Positions 23,897-31,998 of a DNA stretch of 62,937 nucleotides are shown one piece after another. The notes beneath the pieces are model-generated. The model was not told the origin of the DNA. It saw only the letters and a program-made list of their open reading frames with translations, and did not search any database. Each line of letters starts with the position of its first letter. Position 1 is the stretch's first letter. The translations under genes and the position numbers were made by a program. The stretch is from Gordonia lacunae (GTDB lineage Bacteria; Actinomycetota; Actinomycetes; Mycobacteriales; Mycobacteriaceae), in contig NZ_NGFO01000033.1 in the NCBI RefSeq assembly GCF_002149015.1, positions 1-62,937 of the forward strand. Reading direction: 5' to 3'.

Positions 23897-25483
23897 GTGT
23901 ACCCACCGTCCACTGCGCGTGCCCGCCCCGATGCCGTCGCCTACGTCATGGCGGGGTCGGGGGAGCGCATCACCTACGCCGAACTCGATCGCCGATCGAA
24001 CCGCCTGGCCCGATTCTGGTGGTCGCGCGGCGTCCGCCCGGGCGACTCGGTGGTGCTCGTCCTGGAGAACAGCCTGGCCTGGCCGGTGGCGGTGGCCGCC
24101 GGAATGCGCAGCGGTCTGTACGTGACCCCGGTGAACTGGCATCTCAAGCCGACCGAGCTCGCCGCCCTCATTCGGGAGGACCGCCCGGCGGCGATCGTCA
24201 CCAGTACGGCGCTCGCCGACCGGGTCGTCGCCGCGGTCGCCGACCCGAGTCTGGACCGGACCGTGATCGTGTGCGCCGACGGCCCGGCGGACGGGTGTGT
24301 CGCCCTGGCGGACGCGCTTGCCGACCAGTCATCCGAGCCCTTGGAGCGTGAGTTGCTCGGCGCGCGGGTGCTCTACAGCGGCGGGACCACCGGACGGCCG
24401 AAGCGGTTCGCCCAACCGCTGCTCGGCGTGCATCCCGCGGACGCCCCGCGCCGGCACTCGGGTCTGGTCGACGAACTCGGCGTCGGAGCCGACTCGGTCC
24501 TGCTGTCGCCCGCCCCGAACTATCACGCGGCGCCGTTCACCTTCCAGCTGATCACGCTGGCGGCCGGCGGCACCGTCGTGTGCATGGAGAAGTTCGACGC
24601 CGCGGGGGCGATGCGAGCGATCACCGAATACGGTGTGACGCACTCGCAGTGGGTGCCGACCATGCTGATCCGCCTGTTGAACCTGCCCGACCGGGAGTCG
24701 ATCGCGCTCTCCCCGCGGCATCGGGTGGCCTTCACCTCGGGCGCCCCTTGTCCGCCGCATGTCAAAGACGCGATCTTCGAATGGTGGGGTCCGGTCCTCC
24801 ACGAGTACTACGGAGCATCCGAGGGATACGGGCACACCTACATCTCGCCGACGGACGCCCGGTCGCATCCGGGGTCGGTGGGTCGGCCGCTGGGTACCGC
24901 ACGGGTGCACATCACCGACTCCACGGGCGCGGACGTCGGGCCCGGCGTCGAGGGCACGGTGTGTTTCGAGGCCGCCGACGGCCCCGGCCGGCCGGCCGGG
25001 GCCTCACGACCGGCGTTGAAGCAGATGGGCGACATCGGGTATCTCGACGACGACGGATTCCTCTACCTCGTCGGCCGTCGAGGCTTCATGATCATCTCCG
25101 GCGGGGTCAACATCTATCCCGAGGAGATCGAATCGGCATTACTGACGCACCCGGCGGTCGCCGACGTCGCGGTGGTCGGGGTGCCGGACGCCGAGTTCGG
25201 TGAGTCGGTCAAGGCGGTCGTCGAGGTGCGCCCCGGCGCGTCGGTGAGTGACGACGACCTGATCGCCCATGCGCGCGAACACCTGGCGCACTTCAAGGCG
25301 CCCCGGTCCGTCGAGTTCACCACCGACCTACCGCGCCTACCCACCGGCAAGCTCGACAAAAGGCGGCTCGTCGAACGGTTCGCCTCCCCCGGGGCCCCGG
25401 CCGATCCGCGAACCGAAAGACCCACGGCACCGGGAACTTCGACGATGTCCGAAGATCCGTCACAGCAAGGAGAAAGAGTATGA
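23897..25483 (+). CDS. AMP-dependent acyl-CoA synthetase
   Basis: 528 aa of the ANL superfamily: RVLYSGGTTGRPKRFAQPLL (nucleotide loop), VLHEYYGASEGYGHTYISPT, GDIGYLDDDGFLYLVGRRGF and the C-terminal lysine in LPRLPTGKLDKRRLVERFAS. It activates an acid to its CoA ester; the acid is unknown but may come from the divergent P450-SDR-ALDH operon. The GTG start at 23897 sits 4 nt after AGGAG. Its 3' end overlaps the next gene by 4 nt. Confidence 0.85.
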   Translation: MYPPSTARARPDAVAYVMAGSGERITYAELDRRSNRLARFWWSRGVRPGDSVVLVLENSLAWPVAVAAGMRSGLYVTPVNWHLKPTELAALIREDRPAAIVTSTALADRVVAAVADPSLDRTVIVCADGPADGCVALADALADQSSEPLERELLGARVLYSGGTTGRPKRFAQPLLGVHPADAPRRHSGLVDELGVGADSVLLSPAPNYHAAPFTFQLITLAAGGTVVCMEKFDAAGAMRAITEYGVTHSQWVPTMLIRLLNLPDRESIALSPRHRVAFTSGAPCPPHVKDAIFEWWGPVLHEYYGASEGYGHTYISPTDARSHPGSVGRPLGTARVHITDSTGADVGPGVEGTVCFEAADGPGRPAGASRPALKQMGDIGYLDDDGFLYLVGRRGFMIISGGVNIYPEEIESALLTHPAVADVAVVGVPDAEFGESVKAVVEVRPGASVSDDDLIAHAREHLAHFKAPRSVEFTTDLPRLPTGKLDKRRLVERFASPGAPADPRTERPTAPGTSTMSEDPSQQGERV

Positions 25484-26109
25484 CGACCGAGACCTCCACC
25501 GCCCACTTCGACGTGCTGCATGCCCTCAAGGTGAAGGGGCTCGCGACCGACGACACCCTGACCGCGCTGACGGGCCACGATGCGGACGCCCTGGCGGTGA
25601 CCGTCGGACAGCTGGCGGACGCCGGATTCGTGATGCGCCGCGAGGGCGGCCGGATCTCGGGGACCATGATCACCCCGGCCGGGAAGGCAGAGTACGAGCG
25701 CCTGTCCGCGGAATCACCGCTGAACGAGTCCGAACGTGCTGCGGTGGACACCTTTCACGAGGGCTTCGGGCCGATCAACGGCGACTTCAAGAAGGTGTGC
25801 GCCTCGTGGCAGATCCGCCCCGACGAGACGCCCAACGATCACGCCGATGCCGACTACGACGCATCCGTCATCGCCGAGCTGGACCGTATCCACCACCGGA
25901 TCGCGCAAGCGCTCGACGAGGTCGGCGCCGAGATCCCGCGACTCGGCCGCTACAAGGGCAGGCTCTCGGCGGCGCTGGAGAAGGTGCACGGCGGCGACAC
26001 CGCCGCATTCGCGCGCCCGATGTACGACAGCTACCACGACATCTGGATGGAACTGCACCAGGACCTGCTGCTGACCTCGGGTCACCAGCGTGGCGCGGGT
26101 GACGAATGA
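25480..26109 (+). CDS. Winged-helix plus helical domain protein, function unknown
   Basis: 209 aa. Residues ~1-75 look like a MarR-type winged helix (LHALKVKGLATDDTLTALTG, then VGQLADAGFVMRREGGRISG and a wing before ITPAGKAEYERL). Residues ~80-200 are helical and acidic (VIAELDRIHHRIAQALDEVG) and not recognised. It overlaps the ligase gene by 4 nt. It could be a regulator, or an accessory subunit of one of the nearby dikinase-like proteins, since small third subunits occur in phenylphosphate synthase; the latter is only an analogy. Confidence 0.6.
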   Translation: MTTETSTAHFDVLHALKVKGLATDDTLTALTGHDADALAVTVGQLADAGFVMRREGGRISGTMITPAGKAEYERLSAESPLNESERAAVDTFHEGFGPINGDFKKVCASWQIRPDETPNDHADADYDASVIAELDRIHHRIAQALDEVGAEIPRLGRYKGRLSAALEKVHGGDTAAFARPMYDSYHDIWMELHQDLLLTSGHQRGAGDE

Positions 26110-26176
26110 AGGCCTGATCATCGGGTCACCACGTGGCTTCGACACGGCTCAACCAGCGGGAATGGTCACACTCTCC

Positions 26177-26338
26177 GCTGGTCGAGCAGCGTCGTCTGAG
26201 CGCAGCGAGGCCGCCGCGCCCGGTCGCACTTTCGGCTGGTCGAGCAGCGTCGTCTGAGCGCAGCGAGGCCGCCGCGCCCGGTCGCACTTTCGGCTGGTCG
26301 AGCAGCGTCGTCTGAGCGCAGCGAGGCCGCCGCGCCCG
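26177..26338. repeat. 58-bp tandem repeat, 2.8 copies
   Basis: Units begin at 26177, 26235 and 26293 (period exactly 58) with GCTGGTCGAGCAGCGTCGTC followed by TGAGCGCAGCGAGGCCGCCG. They are practically identical. Just before, CTCAACCAGCGG (about 26148-26159) pairs with CCGCTGGTCGAG. The stretch 26110-26444 between convergent genes holds no coding sequence and is otherwise featureless. Confidence 0.8.
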
Positions 26339-26444
26339 TCGAGGCCAACATCCTCGGCCGACTGCTCAGGGTGATCACTGTGGAGTGTCGTCAGGACGGA
26401 TGCGGTCCCGGCGATCAGCTGGTGCAACTCCCGTTGAGTTTGAG

Positions 26445-27245
26445 TCAGCGCAGTTGTGCTAGTCCGACCACGTCGTCCCGTGTCATCGCCTGTCGCAGTT
26501 CGGTTTCGGCGTCGTCCAGGGAGTCGTTGTCCGCGCCGACCCCGCGCAGGGCGGACACCGAGACGTACCCGTCGGCCACTGCGGCGCTGTCGGTGCCCTC
26601 GCGGAACCCGCTCTGCCGCTCGTCGCGATTGATCAGCAGGCCGCTCTCGGTGCGGGACAACCGCAAGGTGAACATGCTCCGGCTCGCCAGTGCGGACACC
26701 CGGATGCCGCGCAGTGCGGTGAAATCGACGTCGGGAACGTTGACGTTCAACGTCATCGGGGTGGCACGGGTTTCGGCCATCCACCCGACGACGCGCTCGG
26801 TCACCGCCGCGGCCGTGTCGTAGCGATGGTGTGGGGCGAATCCGCAACTGACCGCGACACCGCTGACGCCGGCCACGCGGGCGGCCAGCACGGCGCCCAC
26901 CGTGCTCGAGAACAGGATCGAGCGTCCGGTGTTGTGGCCTTCGTTGATCCCGCTGACGACGAGTTCGGGCGGTGGGCCGAAGGCCCCGGCGCAGAACGCC
27001 ACCGCGGTCAGTGCGGGCGGACAGTCGAGGGCGAACACCGGGGTGTCGCCGAGGCCGGGGAGCCGGTGCTCGGTCGTGCCGATCACCGCGCCGTCCTCGA
27101 TGGTGCCCAGGGAACTCCCGCTGCCGCTCCGCTCGGAGCTCGGTGCGCCGACGACCACCTCGTGGCCGGCGGCGCGCAACGCAGACGCGACCGCGATCAA
27201 CCCATCGGCGTCGTATCCGTCGTCGTTGGTGACCAGCACACGCAT
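26445..27245 (-). CDS. surE: 5'/3'-nucleotidase SurE
   Basis: 266-aa metal-dependent phosphatase of nucleoside monophosphates (sometimes exopolyphosphate). It begins MRVLVTNDDGYDADGLIAVA with the metal ligands Asp8 and Asp9, has the conserved Ser in APSSERSGSGSSLG, and the SGINEGHNTGRSILFSSTVG signature. A ribosome-binding site GGGAGGAGA fixes the ATG at 27245. It is a single gene, convergent with the ligase operon. In this setting it could remove phosphate from products of the dikinases and kinases, but that is speculation. Confidence 0.88.
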   Translation of the reverse strand: MRVLVTNDDGYDADGLIAVASALRAAGHEVVVGAPSSERSGSGSSLGTIEDGAVIGTTEHRLPGLGDTPVFALDCPPALTAVAFCAGAFGPPPELVVSGINEGHNTGRSILFSSTVGAVLAARVAGVSGVAVSCGFAPHHRYDTAAAVTERVVGWMAETRATPMTLNVNVPDVDFTALRGIRVSALASRSMFTLRLSRTESGLLINRDERQSGFREGTDSAAVADGYVSVSALRGVGADNDSLDDAETELRQAMTRDDVVGLAQLR

Positions 27246-27382
27246 CAGACTTCTCCTCCCGGGCACCGGCACGACCGGCCGCCCATGGAAATAGTGACTC
27301 ACTCATCACATCTGTGTCCAGCCGCGCAAGCAATGGGTGGATCAAATGCGTGTAAAAGCGGGGTGCCGGCCACAACTGATGG

Positions 27383-27412
27383 TTGACAACGTGAGTGTCA
27401 TCACACAATAAT
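27383..27412 (+). promoter_or_regulatory. Sigma-A-like promoter
   Basis: TTGACA at 27383-27388 and CAATAA(T) at 27406-27412 are separated by 17 bp, the best match to a primary-sigma promoter seen in the window. It points at the PEP-utilising gene and leaves a leader of about 100 nt. Confidence 0.5.
27390..27405. promoter_or_regulatory. CRP/GlxR-like site
   Basis: CGTGA-GTGTCA-TCACA matches 9 of 10 consensus positions of the CRP-family TGTGA-N6-TCACA site (as bound by actinobacterial GlxR/Cmr). It lies inside the spacer of the promoter at 27383, a place that would cause repression. Inferred only. Confidence 0.4.
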
Positions 27413-27513
27413 GTGAAACAGCGTTCGCTAACCATCTCGGAGCGACTGCGAGAGCTGGGAGCGGTCCGAGTGTCGGCCGCTCGCTCATGACTACCTGGAA
27501 GGACGTCAAGACG

Positions 27514-29247
27514 ATGACTGCCTGGCCGATCTCGAATGAGACCTCGACTCTGTTCCCGCTGTACTCGCGCGCCAACGTCGGCGAGATCTTCCCGGACCCG
27601 ATCACCCCGTTGAACGCCTCCCTCGGGTTCCAGCACACGTTGGAACCCGGATGGCGGGACGCGTTCGTGGCATGTGGCGTGTGGGACGACGACCTCTACG
27701 ACGGCGCGGTGGCCTTCAACATCCTCCCGGCCTTCGGCAGCTACCTCTACATCAACATGTCGTTGATGCGGCTGTTCGGCGTGCGAGTGCCCGGTATGAG
27801 TGCCGAGGCCGTCGATCTGCAGTACTTCGGGGACATGCCCGGCATCCCGAGTTACGAGAGCGAGAAGCGCGACTTCGACGAGAACGCCGAGTACGAGGCG
27901 AAAGCCGGTGCCTGGCTGAACGAACAGGTTCTCGGCGCCACCGACCTCGCCGCCTACGACGCCGATCGGGCCGAGGTCGACGAGATCCGCCGCACTCGGC
28001 CCGATCTGACACAGCTGTCGGACGCCGAACTGGTCGAGCGGATGAACTCGTTCGAGACCCTGCTGCGCCGGCTCTTCAAGCACCACATCGAGGCCAGCCT
28101 GAAGTGCGGTGTCGGACTCGGTGCCATCGCGCAGCTGGCGGAGGCGGTCGGCAAACCGGAGCAGGCACTCACCCTGGTGGCCGGCCTGGGCAACGTCGAC
28201 TCCGCAGGCCCCTCGCTGCGGATGTGGGAACTGAGCCGTCAGGCTCAGCATCCCGATGTCGCAGCGCTGTTCGATGCCGGAACCAAGGGGCTCTACGCCA
28301 AGCTCAAGGCCTCGGAGTCGCAGGCGGTCGGCGCCTTCACCGCGCAGTTGGATGCCTTCCTCGCCGACTGGGACTTCCGTGGACCTGCTGAGTGGGAGAT
28401 CCGCGCGATCACATGGGGCGTCGACCCCGATCTCGCCCTGGCGACGATCGAGACGATGCGCGATGTGTCGGACGGGGAGGCGCCGGAAGCAAAGTCGGCT
28501 CAGCGGTCCGCGCAGCGTGACGCCGCCGCGGCGGCGATCCGGGAGATGCTCGCCGGCGACGCCGAGACCTCAGGTCAGTTCGAGGCGGTGCTGAACGCAT
28601 CGGCACTGTGGATGCGCGGCCGCGAACGGGGTCGCACGACAGCGGCGATGCTGATCCACGAATTGCGGCTGCCCGCACTGGAACTCGGCCGTCGATTCGC
28701 GGACCGTGGTGCGATCGACGCGCCACGTCAGATCTTCATGCTCTTCGCCGACGAGCTGGCGGGTTTCCTCGACGACCCGGCGTCGTACCGCGACACCCTC
28801 GTCGAACGCGAGAAGGGGTACCTGGACCTGTTCGACCGCACGCCGCCGTTCGTCGTCGACGGCACCCCGCCGCCGGTCTCCGAGTGGCCGCTGCGGTCGG
28901 AGTCGACCGTCACGGCAGCCTCCGCCGGCGACACCATCACCGGTGTCCCCGCCTGTGGTGGTGTCGCACGAGGCCGCGCCCGGGTGCTGACCGACCCGGA
29001 CGATCCGTCCGCTCTCGAACCCGGCGACATCCTCATCGCCCCGATCACCGATCCGTCGTGGACACCCCTGTTCGTCGCCGCGGCCGCGGTCGTCGTGGAC
29101 GTGGGCGCACCCTTCTCGCACGCCGCGATCGTGAGCCGCGAACTCGGCATCCCGTGCGTCGTGTCGGCCACCGAGGCGACCCGTCGCATCACCGACGGCG
29201 CGACCGTCGAGGTCGACGGCACCGCAGGCACCGTCACTCTCCTCTGA
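27514..29247 (+). CDS. PEP-utilising protein with central and swivelling His domains but no ATP-grasp
   Basis: 577 aa. It starts straight at the central-domain motif of the dikinase family (YSRANVGEIFPDPITPLNAS, compare TRCNIGEMMPGAFCPLTAS in the 5468 gene). It continues through a helical substrate region and ends in a swivelling domain with the phospho-acceptor His536 (GAPFSHAAIVSRELGIPCVV). No N-terminal ATP-binding domain exists, so it needs another protein to phosphorylate the histidine. The layout parallels the 70-kDa subunit of phenylphosphate synthase. The ATG at 27514 follows AAGGA by 10 nt; an earlier ATG at 27487 has no ribosome-binding site. A strong hairpin follows the stop. Confidence 0.78.
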   Translation: MTAWPISNETSTLFPLYSRANVGEIFPDPITPLNASLGFQHTLEPGWRDAFVACGVWDDDLYDGAVAFNILPAFGSYLYINMSLMRLFGVRVPGMSAEAVDLQYFGDMPGIPSYESEKRDFDENAEYEAKAGAWLNEQVLGATDLAAYDADRAEVDEIRRTRPDLTQLSDAELVERMNSFETLLRRLFKHHIEASLKCGVGLGAIAQLAEAVGKPEQALTLVAGLGNVDSAGPSLRMWELSRQAQHPDVAALFDAGTKGLYAKLKASESQAVGAFTAQLDAFLADWDFRGPAEWEIRAITWGVDPDLALATIETMRDVSDGEAPEAKSAQRSAQRDAAAAAIREMLAGDAETSGQFEAVLNASALWMRGRERGRTTAAMLIHELRLPALELGRRFADRGAIDAPRQIFMLFADELAGFLDDPASYRDTLVEREKGYLDLFDRTPPFVVDGTPPPVSEWPLRSESTVTAASAGDTITGVPACGGVARGRARVLTDPDDPSALEPGDILIAPITDPSWTPLFVAAAAVVVDVGAPFSHAAIVSRELGIPCVVSATEATRRITDGATVEVDGTAGTVTLL

Positions 29248-29270
29248 GGTTCCACCTCGGAATTCGACTC

Positions 29271-29308
29271 GGCCGGCCCCGAGAGGGTCCAACCCCTCGG
29301 GGCCGGCC
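29271..29308 (+). terminator. GC-rich hairpin after the PEP-utilising gene
   Basis: GGCCGGCCCCGAG (29271-29283) pairs perfectly over 13 bp with CTCGGGGCCGGCC (29296-29308); the 12-nt loop can add GGG/CCC pairs. It begins 23 nt after the stop. There is no U-tract. It could terminate, or reduce, read-through into the kinase genes. Confidence 0.6.
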
Positions 29309-29338
29309 GCTCCACTCGGCGCACCCGCCGCGATCGTC

Positions 29339-29359
29339 CCCCGACTTGCTTCGTCGGGG
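29339..29359 (+). terminator. Second small hairpin upstream of the kinase gene
   Basis: CCCCGAC and GTCGGGG form a perfect 7-bp stem with loop TTGCTTC. It lies 81 nt before the next start codon. Terminator or leader structure; weak evidence for function. Confidence 0.35.
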
Positions 29360-29440
29360 CATCGTGCCGGTCGGTCTGGCGCCGGTCATCCGACGAAGAC
29401 GCCGACCCGGCGTCGGTCTGCGCGACAACGAAGGAGTCCG

Positions 29441-30535
29441 ATGCACGCCTCTGACATCTGTCCCACCTGGCTCGACACCGTGCTCACCACCACCGGGGCG
29501 AAGGACGGCACGGTGGCGATCACCGACGTCGCCACCAGCCCCATCGGGACCGGCCAGGTCGCGGACAGCATCCGGACGACGGTCAGCTACGCCGCACCCA
29601 CGTCCGCCCCGTCGTCGTTCGTCATCAAGGTCACCTCCGACAAGGAGCAGAGCCGCGCGGCCGGCCGAAGTGAACTGAACTACCTGCGCGAGGTGCGGTT
29701 CTATCAGGACATCGCGCCCAATCTGCAGGTCCGCGTCCCGCGGTGCTATCACGGTGAGATCGACTCCAACAACACCGAATTCGCGCTCGTGCTCGAAGAT
29801 CTGACCCCGGCCCGGCCGGGCGATCAGCTCGTCGGGTGCACTGTCGGCGAGGTGCGACTCGCAGTCGAGCAGGCTGCGGGCATCCACGGACCGTACTGGG
29901 GATCGGCGCAACTGGCCGGCACGTCGTGGCTCGACATCTCCGACACCTACTGGGCCCGCTTCAGCGAGATGATGCCCGAGTGGTGGTCCGGTTTCGTGGA
30001 CCGCTACCGAAACCGGTTGTCCGAGGCCGACATCGAACTCGGAACGGCGTTCACCGAGCGAATCGCCGACTACTACACCGCACTGCGCACGATGCCGTTC
30101 ACGATCCAGCACGGCGACTACCGCCCGGACAACGTCCTCTTCGACGCGGCCGGCGGCGATGTGCCGCTGGCGGTTCTCGACTGGCAGACGGTGATCTTCG
30201 CGCCCGGCGTCGTCGATGTCGCCTACTTCATCGGCGGCGCGCTGGATCCGGCGGCCCGCCGGGAATCCGAAGGCGAGTTGCTCGAGCACTACCACCGATG
30301 CCTCGTCGAGCACGGCGTCAGGGATTACTCACTGACCGAGCTGATGCGGGACTATCCGGTCGGCACCTTCCAGAACCTGGTGATCGGCGTCGCCGCCGCC
30401 ATGCTCGTCGCGCGATCCGATCGGGGTGACGACCTGTTCACGGCCATGGTGACCAACTCGCTGGCGCACGCCCGCGACCACGATGCGCTCGCGCGGATCA
30501 TCGCGCTGAGCGGGCAAGGAGCAGTGCATGTCTGA
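29441..30535 (+). CDS. APH/EcKL-family small-molecule kinase 1
   Basis: 364-aa protein-kinase-like fold of the aminoglycoside phosphotransferase/ecdysteroid-kinase group. The catalytic loop is TIQHGDYRPDNVLFD with Asp226 and Asn231, the DFG-equivalent Asp247 is in LAVLDWQTV, and an ATP-lysine candidate is Lys63 (FVIKVTSD). It uses ATP to phosphorylate a hydroxyl group; drug, sterol or hydroxyacid acceptors occur in the family. AAGGAG precedes the ATG. Its last 8 nt overlap the LLM gene, so this starts an operon of four genes. Confidence 0.8.
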   Translation: MHASDICPTWLDTVLTTTGAKDGTVAITDVATSPIGTGQVADSIRTTVSYAAPTSAPSSFVIKVTSDKEQSRAAGRSELNYLREVRFYQDIAPNLQVRVPRCYHGEIDSNNTEFALVLEDLTPARPGDQLVGCTVGEVRLAVEQAAGIHGPYWGSAQLAGTSWLDISDTYWARFSEMMPEWWSGFVDRYRNRLSEADIELGTAFTERIADYYTALRTMPFTIQHGDYRPDNVLFDAAGGDVPLAVLDWQTVIFAPGVVDVAYFIGGALDPAARRESEGELLEHYHRCLVEHGVRDYSLTELMRDYPVGTFQNLVIGVAAAMLVARSDRGDDLFTAMVTNSLAHARDHDALARIIALSGQGAVHV

Positions 30536-31613
30536 CACGGTCACCCGCGAGCACCGACCGCCGACCGGCACACCCGCGATCGGTACCGAACGACTGGGGT
30601 TCTACACGCTCGGCGGGCACGTCGCCGACCCCCGGGACATGCTGGGAGAACTCGAGCACGCCGAGCGTCTCGGTCTCGGGCAGGCATTCATCTCCGAGCG
30701 GCTCAACGTGAAAGAGGCGTGTGCCCTGTCCGGGGCTGCCGGCGCCGTGACCGACCGCATCGGGATCACCACGGCGGCAACCAACATCAACACCCGCCAC
30801 CCGGCGATCACCGCGGCCTTCGCGACCACCATGCATCGCCTCACCCGCGGTCGCTTCACGCTCGGCGTCGGCCGGGGCCTGCGTCCACAGATCGCGGGTC
30901 TCGGACTCTCGCACACGACCACCGCCCAACTCGAAGAGTTCGCTCATCTGATGCGTCGACTGTGGCGTGGCGAGACCGTGACCGACTACGACGGGGCCCT
31001 GGGCCGGTTCCCGGCGATCACACTCGACCCCACCTTCGACGAGGACATCAGGCTGGCCACGACGGCGTTCGGGCCCGAGACCCTGGCCATGGCCGGCCGA
31101 GCCTACGACCTGGTCGTGTTGCACACCTTCTTCTCCGACGAGACGACGGCCCGAGTCGTGCGCACTGTCAAGGACGCCGCGGCTGCAGCGGGACGCGACC
31201 CCGACTCGGTCGAGGTGTGGTCGTGCTATGCCACCGTCACCGATGAACTCGACGAACAGGTCATCCTGAAGAAGACCGTCGGCCGGATCGCCACCTACCT
31301 CCAGGTCTACGGGGACCTGCTGGTGTCCACCAACAGGTGGGATGTGGCCGCGCTGAACAAGTTCCGGGATTCCGAGGTGGTGCGCGAGCTACCGGGATGG
31401 GCCGATGCCGTCGGGGACACCGCGACCTTCGAGCGCCTTCGCGACGTGATCCCCGCCGAGTGGCTCGACTGCGCGGCCATGGGGACGCCGCGGCACTGCG
31501 CCGAGAAGGTCCGCGCCCAGTTCGACCTGGGTGTCGACGGCGTGATCATGCACGGTGCGACCCCGACCGAACTCGACAGCACGGTCGCCGAATTCGCCGC
31601 TCTCGGCGGTTGA
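30528..31613 (+). CDS. LLM class F420-dependent oxidoreductase
   Basis: 361-aa luciferase-like barrel (TIGR03857-like): LGFYTLGGHVADPRDMLGEL, ISERLNVKEACALSGAAGAV, HRLTRGRFTLGVGRGLRPQI. Such proteins are predicted to bind F420; the substrate is unknown. It sits between two APH-type kinases and next to a SnoaL-like protein, which suggests that an oxidised or reduced intermediate is also phosphorylated in the same route. AGGAGC precedes the ATG. Confidence 0.8.
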   Translation: MSDTVTREHRPPTGTPAIGTERLGFYTLGGHVADPRDMLGELEHAERLGLGQAFISERLNVKEACALSGAAGAVTDRIGITTAATNINTRHPAITAAFATTMHRLTRGRFTLGVGRGLRPQIAGLGLSHTTTAQLEEFAHLMRRLWRGETVTDYDGALGRFPAITLDPTFDEDIRLATTAFGPETLAMAGRAYDLVVLHTFFSDETTARVVRTVKDAAAAAGRDPDSVEVWSCYATVTDELDEQVILKKTVGRIATYLQVYGDLLVSTNRWDVAALNKFRDSEVVRELPGWADAVGDTATFERLRDVIPAEWLDCAAMGTPRHCAEKVRAQFDLGVDGVIMHGATPTELDSTVAEFAALGG

Positions 31614-31641
31614 CCGACAGAATCCACCAGGAAGTCACCAC

Positions 31642-31998
31642 ATGAGCACTGGGGCAGTACGACTCGTCGAACGTTACGTCTACGAACTGTACAACGACGA
31701 GCAGATCGACCTGGTCGACGAGATCTGCGGCGACCCGATGACACGCCATGGGGCGGGCAGCATCCGGGCACTCAGTCGACGCGAGCAACGAGAGCGCATC
31801 GTCGCCGACCTCGCTGCGCATCAACCGAAGTTCACCGTGGTCACGCTCGTCGGCGACGAGACCTTCGCATCCCTCACCTGGAATGCCGAACGCCTGACGA
31901 CGGGCGAGCGGCTCTGCGGCATCGAGATCTTCAAAGTCCACGACGGGGTCATCACCGATGTGTGGAATCCCGACTACCTCGAAGGGTCCTGGTCATGA
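31642..31998 (+). CDS. SnoaL-like / NTF2-fold protein
   Basis: 118 aa with the NTF2-like cone fold: VERYVYELYNDEQIDLVDEI, a central strand (KFTVVTLVGDETFASLTWNA) and CGIEIFKVHDGVITDVWNPD. Related proteins are cyclases, isomerases or dehydratases acting on polyketides and sterols, or have no activity. The ATG at 31642 follows AGGAAG. Its stop overlaps the start of the second kinase by 4 nt, so the two are translationally coupled. Confidence 0.78.
   Translation: MSTGAVRLVERYVYELYNDEQIDLVDEICGDPMTRHGAGSIRALSRREQRERIVADLAAHQPKFTVVTLVGDETFASLTWNAERLTTGERLCGIEIFKVHDGVITDVWNPDYLEGSWS

Noticed and set aside
26149..28251. 700-residue minus-strand open frame running through repeats and the PEP-utilising gene
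   Set aside because: It crosses the tandem repeat and two real genes, and has no recognisable domain.
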